In this document: one piece after another, positions 44,984 to 52,246 of the stretch
How the letters are laid out: each line of letters opens with the position of its first letter
Numbering within the stretch: position 1 is the first letter of the stretch
Assembly (NCBI GenBank): GCA_023853785.1
Contig: JAJIRX010000964.1
Span: 1 to 52,246, forward strand
DNA: 52,246 nt
Reading direction: 5' to 3'
Source: Psilocybe azurescens
Taxonomy: Eukaryota; Basidiomycota; Agaricomycetes; Agaricales; Agrocybaceae
The notes under the pieces: generated by a model
Databases searched by the model: none
Seen by the model: the letters and a program-made list of their open reading frames with translations, nothing else
What the model was told of the DNA's origin: nothing
Made by a program: the position numbers and the translations under genes

Positions 44984-45396
44984 GACAATGATGGTGGGGT
45001 CAAAATAGCACTGATAGGTAGCGTCGTCAGTTATTATGGAAAATCGCTTTTATGTGGACTGACAACTTGCATCCTACATCGCTTCGGTCTCTTTGTCAGC
45101 GCCTTTGTGAGTATTTTACCTTTCTTTCATTGTCAATTCACAGCTTTCGAGACGATGGTACGGATGACGATTAATAACATCCGTAACACAAAAGTTATCT
45201 ATCATATGTTCTTGCTCTTTTCTGCCGGGTACAGGTCTTGAATGAATTAAATGATTTGTGCTACTGGTTAGGACGGCGGTGGTACATAGCTCGGATCGAG
45301 GTCATAACCCTCCAGTTCAACTCTTTCTCTTTCTTTGATTCGGGCACAGTACAAAGGGAATGTGGATCAAGTTCCAACTGCTCCCCTGATCAAGAG
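44984..45396. other. Spacer between the RING gene and the Spt5-like gene
   Basis: Upstream region of the RING gene and downstream region of the Spt5-like gene. The start of the RING transcript must lie here. No TATA box or repeat stands out, and the short plus-strand frames have no family signature. Confidence 0.45.
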
Positions 45397-47985
45397 TCAG
45401 GGCGAACCCTCGGTCCTATTAACCACTGACAAAATGATGGTGATGGTCGTCGTCAAATCCGTGTCTCGCCGGTGATGGATGCGCGGACGTGATTTGCCGT
45501 AGTGCTCTCCTTTTTTATGACGGCAAGAAGGCCATTGTCATGAGTAGGATTTGGATATTTTGGGGTGACCCAACTGGGCTGCAACAAAAGCCACGTGTGA
45601 TACTTTTTATGGCGGAGAACAACCCGGCTATCTTGAAGGTCCACCGACACCGCAATTTGTTGCTTGGCGAATCCTCCACCGTCAACTATGGCGTTGAATT
45701 TGAATCCCACTAACTTTGGGTTTAATAGCACATGTGTAGGAGACGGGGTCGCAGTAATGTGGGTGTCCTTGAATCCGACATCCATGATTCTGGCGTCCGC
45801 AAATCAGACGGAGTTCTCGAAGAAGGGTCCCAAGCTGGGCTCAATGGTGAAGACGACGAATGCATGGGTGTTGGAAGAGGAGTAACACTTCCAGAGGGCT
45901 TTTCCGCAGGTATTTGGGGAGCATGAACTAATGCTGTATAAGCATGGTTGGCTTGAGAATCGGACAACTGTTTTTTTGGTGTGGGTCGAATATGTTTGTC
46001 ACCGGGATCAAGGAATTGAACAAGTTCGTAGCAGGTCCTATTGTGCCGTTACCATCACCTTTCTGGAATTGGAGAGGAATGCGGGAGAGGACTTACGAAT
46101 ATTCAACAACGTCGTCGTAGTGAACGGTTATTTTGTGAAATGGAGCGCTTGGATCGTGATCGCTGTCAATTGTACAATTAGCATTATCACCTTTTCCTCG
46201 CGCTTCTCAATAACATCAAAAATCTCTCCAATTTCGCCTTTACGGGGATGGTATTGTTTTGATATCTTCACTTTCACTCCGCACCATGGATGTCGATATG
46301 TTCTGGGTGGAAGGGGTCCAGATTCGGGCTCGCGTCTGTAGTGGAACACAGCAGGTTCTTCTGTGATCTCCAGGAAATTAGCGAGAGCCTCGAAAGACTA
46401 TCACAGAGAGTTTGTTAGCAAACTTGCGTTGTGACGAAGATTTGGGGTGGTACAATATACGCACTTTGATAGCATCGTCACCGTCCTTAAGATATTGAGG
46501 TATTTCGCCCTCTATCTTCTTGCTCACAATAGATACTTGATCGTCTTCAATTTGAACCACCCAACCCGTCTTTCCGGAATGCAGTCCGCCGCGTACGCAA
46601 ACATATTGCCCGACATTGATCTCTTTTCTCAAGTCTTCCCATGATACACGCAATGTTAGGCGGTATTCTTGGTTATGTCCAGCGGGTCCATCGTGCGCCC
46701 ATATCTGCTCGACTTCCGCATAGAGAGTATCCAGTGCCTTCAAGATGGCAGGGGTAAACGTAAAAGTAGTTTCTGGCCCTTGGACACGAATAAACACCCT
46801 ATCATTCTCCTTCATACTCCATTCTCGAGGGCGCGGCATGTTCGAAAGGGTGATAGATGGGTGTTTGCTCATCCGAAACATGGTGTAAAAGTCATAAGGC
46901 ATATCCTTCACGTCAACTGTGAATGAATGGTAGTCGAAGTCTTTGGCTAGAAGGCCTTGCTCGAATTCCAACCGTCCAAAGGAGTATCGTCCGTGCTCGT
47001 GGCCCACGATGTTGTATGGGAGAAGCTGTCCGAAATAGTCAGCGTCGAAGAGCTTTGCTATCGGCCTAACGGTAGACGCTTTTCGCTTGAGTGGGTTCCG
47101 TGATGTTGTATCCAGTCGAGGAATAAGAAGAATACGAGCACCCAAGGAGCTTTTTGCGACACAATCCCAACATCTCCCTTGTAAAGGCCTTTCTTGACGA
47201 GTACCCAACTTCCGACCTCAGCGATTTCGTGTGCATCCCTCATCCGAAACAGTCCCGCATACTCCGAAGAATCAACCAATCGACTTTTGATGCCCAACCT
47301 GTTGCGCAGTATACCGGGTGTAAGAAGAAGAAGCTTGATGAGGCGTTCGTTCATCATGCATTCGATATAGATGCAGCCGCGTACGGAACCTTGAGTGAAG
47401 GCTGAACGGACTTGATGATGCTCCGTAACAGTGCTTAGCAGAGAGACTACAGCTAGATCTTCAACCCCGAACTGTAAGGTGTCGGTCAGTAAATTCAGAG
47501 AGTCCCAAGCGTGAATAACAATGTGCGCACTCGACATTCAACGCGCCACAGAGGATAATCCCCTCCCTAGGAATATAGACTAAAGCTCTGTCAAGGGTTG
47601 TCTCCGGTACATCATCAGCAGTGTATCTTCTATGACCAGAGGTGTTCCTTCTTGCATCAATGCGTGATATAAGAGCTTCCAAGGCGTCCTCGCTGTGGTG
47701 ATGGACTGAGAAATTGGCCGGTAAATCGGAATGTTCGTTGTCCAAGGCTACCCCGTCAATGAACGCATCTAGGTGTGGCTGTCAATACTGGTGCGAGAGT
47801 TATGAGGTTCAAGAACAAGAAAAGATTACCTTCCCTGTCGCGTTCTGTTGCTTCATCCTCCTCGTCGGAAATCCCTTCTTCGTCCACCTGAGCTTCCATG
47901 TCCAGAAACTGACGCACTCTTGAATCTATCTTCGGCCAAGATGTAAGTACGGAAAGTTCGATATAAGAAGACATAACATACATTC
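45397..47985 (-). CDS. Spt5-like protein (NGN and KOW domains), accessory paralogue
   Basis: Relative of transcription elongation factor Spt5. The first recognised exon has RVRQFLDMEAQVDEEGISDE and an acidic run, joined by a GT-AG intron to AFIDGVALDNEHSDLP. The NGN domain reads YPLWRVECR, an intron (GTGCGC...TTACAG, about 47469-47527), then FGVEDLAVVSLLSTVTEHHQ and GSVRGCIYIECMMNERLIKL. KOW motifs: GSWVLVKKGLYKGDVGIV (about 47170-47225), GQYVCVRGGLHSGKTGWVV (about 46555-46610) and GVKVKISKQYHPRKGEIGEI (about 46205-46265). The C-terminus has a Ser/Pro-rich part with SPAWDPSSRTPSD, then VDGGGFAKQQIAVSVDLQDS, YHTWLLLQPSWVTPKYPNPT and an end at 45397. Frame changes near 47148, 46160 and 45512 are each repaired by one extra A. 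Spt5 proper is essential and single-copy; this shorter, diverged form looks like an extra family member. The start is uncertain. Confidence 0.8.
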
Positions 47986-48570
47986 TTCATCTCGTATTCT
48001 AAGAAATATATGTGTTCACGTTCAGACTTTACTGTATCTACACTGACTTTCGTGTTATAATTGCACTGGGTCAGGGTCAGCGTAGGATACAACGGTACAA
48101 AACTACACTTTTAAAAACTCTCATTCCGCTCTCTGTAGCGTTTACCACTCGATTCATCACATTATTCAATTTTTCATCGACATATAAAGTATCTACTGCT
48201 TTCTAAACTTACCTGTTGACGCGTTTATAGCGTCGAACCTAGGAGGACAGTATGGTCAGTGTGAAGAAGGAAAGCATGAGAATAAGTTGAACAGGTCCGT
48301 ATGTACCCCAAAAATTCCAAGCCGCTCAAGCCGAACAGTCGCGCGATGATTTTATCCGGCAACGCGGCATGAAAATTTCAGCATGCTATCACGGCGCTAT
48401 TGACGCTTTCACACGCTTTCTCTTTCTCTCCCTTGCCACCACATTGACAAGCGAGGTGCTGCAGTAAGCCAGATATTGAGTAGAATTGATTATGATAAGT
48501 GTGCTACAGTAAATCGTTATACGTGTCCAGTAGTTTACAACAAATTAAGGGGTGGAACGAAAGTAAAGAA
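47986..48570. other. Spacer, possibly with a 5' exon of the Spt5-like gene
   Basis: On the minus strand a 26-base segment at about 48238-48213 is bordered by CCTCCTAG and GTAAGTTTAG, so it has both an acceptor and a good donor and could be a small 5' exon. Otherwise no gene, RNA or repeat is recognised. Confidence 0.35.
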
Positions 48571-49250
48571 TCAAGGATGATCAAGGCTTGAAGAAAACCA
48601 GGTTTCTTGGAATGCGGAACCGTCGACTTTGCACCACGGTTTCCAGAAATCTAGGTACTGATCAGTATTCATCTATGCCATTGAAAACAATAACTCACCT
48701 TTTACAGCGTAATCAACTAACTTTACATCTCCTGGAGCTAGGTTGATCAACTCGTGTCGATGGCCTTTCCGGAAGGCTACTACGTCTCCTTTCCACTGCC
48801 CGTTTGCCCAATCCCTCAGCGATTTGTTGGAGGGTAGACGCTTGTGATTCTTGACGAACAAATGGAATCGGCTTATTTCGCCTTTTCTGTTTACAATCAC
48901 CACCACCCCGTCGTGTATGTAGGGTTGGAGTAGTTTTCCACCCATCAACAGCTCCAACCTTGGACTTCGACCGCTTCTATTGGCTAATGTGTGGACCCGT
49001 TTAGTGACTGCTCGATTGGATGTACTCCCGTAATATCGGGCGTGTATGAGTAATTGGACATCCTTAGCGAAGGTAAGTAACGGCGGATTGTTATAGACTG
49101 CCTGGTCTCACTTTCGTAGTAGGTTTGAAAGTCTGCAATGCCGATACCATTCTTGACGACGGAGAGGATGGGAGGTAGATGCGCAAAGTTACTCAGAAAG
49201 ATGCGGGTGTTTAGTGTGCTGTTTCTGGGATCCGTAATATCTCTTTAAGT
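48571..49250 (-). CDS. Conserved hypothetical protein (agaricomycete type), three exons
   Basis: Order on the minus strand: an exon with FLSNFAHLPPILSVVKNGIG and IADFQTYYE (about 49215-49112); a 49-bp GT-AG intron; a long exon DVQLLIHARYYGSTSNRAVT to LELLMGGKLLQPYIHDGVVV, ISRFHLFVKNHKRLPSNKSL and the block WKGDVVAFRKGHRHELINLA PGDVKLVDYAVK read as two pieces; another intron (GTGAGTTATT...ACCTAG, about 48699-48651); and DFWKPWCKVDGSAFQETWFS with TGA at 48573-48571. All joins keep phase and no frameshift is needed. I have seen this WKGDV(V)xFRxG block in many mushroom hypothetical proteins but know no function. There is no membrane segment or catalytic motif. The first ATG is not certain. It is divergent to the coiled-coil gene, sharing a short upstream region (49251-49386). 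Confidence 0.6.
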
Positions 49251-49386
49251 GAGTCTCCTTTCTTTGTTTCGTGCCTCCGGTATTCACAAAGCTTTTTGTC
49301 GCGCACAAAGACCCTATCTAAACCAAATGTCCATAAATTACTGAAAATCCTCTATCGCTCATTCATTCCCAACCATTGCCCGTATT
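49251..49386. promoter_or_regulatory. Short bidirectional intergenic region
   Basis: About 136 bp between the divergent conserved hypothetical gene and the coiled-coil gene. It must hold the core promoter of at least the plus-strand gene. No TATA box is evident; it contains pyrimidine-rich tracts before the ATG at 49387. Confidence 0.35.
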
Positions 49387-52246
49387 ATGGCAGCGAACTT
49401 TACCCAGAGACTCGCTTCATTATTTGCACCTCCGGTCGTACCAACAACAATGGATACATCTGCAGATTATCCGCCCACCAATGCGCCCACCGTACTAGCT
49501 GATACCGGGCCCCGTCAATTGGCTCCCAACGAGGACGGACAGTCGTCTACCGCTGCTAATGCTGACCTTCCACGGTCTACTCGCTTTGGGAACTCCAGCA
49601 CCAACGCACAATCTTCCATCCCGTTCCGGTTTGATACTAGTCGCCTTCAATCCAGTGAAGTTGGAAATCGTGACGGTACACACGTCCCATCCACGACGAT
49701 GGATACATCTACAGATTATCCGACAACTTCTGGAGGCGGTCGCGCTGATGCTGGACCCCCTCGATCAACTGTCAATACCGGCTTTCCGCGTTTTACTGTT
49801 CAATCAGTTCCAGTTCAAACAGGCCATCCTCAGTCTGATGGAGTTGAAAATGGTGTGCCTGATCGTAATCATTCTGTAAATTTGGACAATATGGCTACTG
49901 GTCCTGCCATATCCGGAGTTCCTCGTACATTCTTCGGCCGTCAGAATCAACCGCCTGTGGTATTTCAAGGGGCGGACAACCCCAGGAAACGACCTGCTAC
50001 CGACGACCATGTAACGAAAGTCAAAGTTGTAGAACCAGATAAAGCACAATTAATGAGAGATCAATTGGTTAAAGATCACGTACGTCAAGTTAAAGTCCAT
50101 ACATTCTGACATTTATTTTGTACATTTCCAGGTTAAGGACCAACTTAAGGAGCAACAGCAAAGGATGACGGATTCGTTCAATAAGGAACGACAAAAAGTC
50201 CGTCTATTCTTTCCTCTCTGATACAGTATATGTACTTATTGCCGATTTTCCAGTTGTCCGATTCTCAACAGAAGCTCATAGACAATCTCCAGAAACAACT
50301 GGAAAAGGCAAAGAATGATTCGGAAGCACGACGCCAAAACTCGAAGTTGAAATCGCTGAGCACAAAAAGCGTCCAAAGGCTTAAATGTTACCATTAACAA
50401 TCAACAAGCCGACTTCAGTAAGGCCATCACCAAACTTCGGGACCAAGAAAAGAAGTCTAAAGACTTGGAACGTGTGCTTTCACAACTTCGGAACGAACAC
50501 GAACAGTTCAAGTCATCCTTCGAATCGACCGTTCAGCAGCGTGGACAGGAGCAATCTGCTACCATCTCGACATTGCAAATACGGCTAGATGAACTCGAAA
50601 ACGAAGCGCCAGCACGATCAATAGTCTGCATTCAGAGATCCAGACGGCGAATACCACGATTGAAGGTCTCAACCAAACTCTTAAATCCCATCGGAACACA
50701 TCACCGAGCGCACCGAACCAGCTTGCGCAACTCAACGACCAGATTACTGCAGCTGGCAACGAGATTCAAGCACTTCGTCAGTCTTTTGGTAATGAAAAGC
50801 GCGCATTAGTAGCCGAAGGCGAGCAACGGATCATCAGCCTACAAAACGAAATGAACGGCTTATGGAACCGGGCAGCAAACGACAGTGCTGAGCAAGAGAA
50901 GTTGAGACAGAAGATTAGCAGATTGAACGATCTCAATAACGATATGTCAATGAGGGAAAAAGACTACAAGCTCAGCAAGAGCAAGCTTTGGTTTGTCTCT
51001 TCATCGATATATACTCCTTCTTACCTCTAATACACTTGTTCTGTAGAGCGCTGCCAAAAAGGAATACGAGTCGCAATTCAGCGAATTGAAAACCAGCTAT
51101 GATACATCTTTGGTACGTTGTCAATGCCATTTTAAATACAGCGAATGCAGCTCATGATCCTTCATCAGGCTAATGTGCATGCCCAGCTCGCACAACTGAA
51201 AGCTCGATTAGACAGCGGTCGAGGTCGTCAGAATGACTTGGAGTCGAGTGAATCTCAACAAGTACAGATCGCGACTTCATTGCGGACCGCTCTCGAGCAA
51301 GAACAAGAAAAAAATAAGGTAGGTCTATGCGCTGTTTGATCGGTGCTTCAGATTTGGCTGATGATGTACTTAAAGATTTTGGAAGAACGCATTGCGAACG
51401 TTATGAGACAGGAAGCGGCCAAACCGAGCGATACTAACGCAATTTCAACTTTGGGAAAACAACGCGAGGCCGCCAGACTACGACTTGTATGTTTGAAAAG
51501 TATAACATGAACTTCCAAAGACTAATCTTGCTGTTTGTCAGATGGGGCTGAATAAACGCAACGGCAACTCGTTGCATTCTAGCGTGAGTTGTTGATACTT
51601 TAGAGATGTGATCGATGCTCAATGGACTCTAGATACGGCAACGTCGGAATCCGAGTTTGCCACCCTCAAACCAACCACCACCAACACGACCCTCTATGGA
51701 TGAGGATGAGGATAACGAAGACTTCACTTCGACACAACGTTCAACACCAGGTCCAGAAATTAGAGGGCATAGGATCGACCCCGCTTTTCCACCAAACAAT
51801 TCTGCCTCAAAACCGAGCCACTGCGCCACTGCTATCCGATGATGATGAAGACATGTATCTTGAAGACATTTCCCCGAGGATCAGGCCTCCATTCGGACGG
51901 CCTTGCGATCTCCAACTCCGGTCTCAGGAAATGAGCGGTATCGAGTTCCGGTACCTTCCCACAACGCTATTCTTCAACTCCATCAACCTCCACAATCAGA
52001 TATATGGCCACAAGGAGTGCTCGACCTCAGGATTCCCATACTTTAAATTCTTCCATGCCGTCAACCTCGGAAGTCAACCCACCAGGTTTGTTTCGCTCAA
52101 ATCAACCTGCAGCTTACAAGGCTCGACATGCCGCTCAATCTGCCTCTACAAAAAGAGCAACAACTTCCTCAGTCGCTCCTCAGCCATCTACTGCTCCGAT
52201 TCCCAATCCAAGTTCCGGCTCCTCAGTTTCTTCACATCGCAGTGGG
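49387..52246 (+). CDS. Long coiled-coil protein, multi-exon, runs off the window
   Basis: Exon 1 (49387-50079) starts MAANFTQRLASLFAPPVVPT and is a disordered Ser/Thr/Pro-rich part with two related MDTSADYPPT / MDTSTDYPTT segments, ending KAQLMRDQLVKDH. Introns at 50080-50131 and 50198-50253 join, in phase, exons with VKDQLKEQQQRMTDSFNKER and LSDSQQKLIDNLQKQLEKAK. A long coiled coil follows (INNQQADFSKAITKLRDQEK, RVLSQLRNEHEQFKSSFEST, INSLHSEIQTANTTIEGLNQ, EGEQRIISLQNEMNGLWNRA). Further short exons with GT-AG introns run near 51050, 51171, 51376 and 51541. The end is Ser/Pro-rich and acidic (EDEDNEDFTS near 51700) and open at 52246. Frame changes near 50345, 50392 and 50605 are each repaired by one extra base in a short run. 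Filament or scaffold-like; the family is unrecognised. Confidence 0.65.

Noticed and set aside
1..52246. Whole window as one Starship-like giant element
   Set aside because: No DUF3435/YR captain gene is present, and the elements seen have separate boundaries and ages.

Overview
The window looks like accessory, repeat-rich DNA from a basidiomycete fungus, most likely an agaricomycete. The reasons are short GT-AG introns of about 45-65 bp inside coding regions, gene families typical of mushrooms (Plavaka/Tnp2-type transposase, NACHT NTPase with a short N-terminal NxSTF-type leader, DUF6533-type membrane protein, Spt5-like NGN/KOW paralogue) and a layered set of Helitron, Copia and TIR elements. 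No rRNA, CRISPR or bacterial-type operon is present.

Left part (1-19.3 kb) is a nest of mobile elements. A decayed Helitron (1-4616) carries a HUH Rep domain and a PIF1-type helicase and is followed by hairpin-bearing tandem repeats. Next come a fragment (5740-6011) and two nearly complete copies (6888-9045 and 15325-17766) of one non-autonomous TIR element family. The second copy has a perfect 8-bp target duplication, CCTTATTC. Both copies contain subterminal GGACTTCC/GGAATTCC arrays, a stop-poor low-complexity block and a tRNA-like Pol III module. Between the copies lies a Copia relic (9046-14996) with gag/protease remnants, an RNase H end and a 3' LTR. Its integrase/RT core is replaced by a 4.05-kb giant palindrome (10307-14360).

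Middle part (19.3-35.8 kb) holds two related low-complexity/coiled-coil genes or pseudogenes (20548-22890 and 27490-30740), a nucleotidyltransferase-like relic (23512-24546), a minus-strand DUF6533-type membrane protein, an unrecognised gene (31213-32056) and a NACHT NTPase (33268-35208). The NACHT gene is followed by a CTGTATGT/ACATACAG palindrome array that could be one end of a CACTA-like element.

Right part (35.8-52.2 kb) holds a small multi-exon gene, a minus-strand Tnp2 (Plavaka) transposase relic (about 39.65-43.34 kb), then an accessory block: RING/coiled-coil protein (43582-44983, minus), Spt5-like NGN-KOW protein (45397-47985, minus), a conserved hypothetical (48571-49250, minus) and, divergently, a long coiled-coil protein that runs off the window (49387 to 52246, plus).

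Many of these genes carry frameshifts. Nearly all the ones I could resolve are explained by loss of a single base in a homopolymer. That pattern suggests residual sequencing indels and means that 'pseudogene' calls based on frameshifts alone are unsafe here. The most striking structural observations are the giant palindrome, its arm-specific CpG loss, and the Pol III module plus CpG-rich satellite carried inside a TIR transposon.
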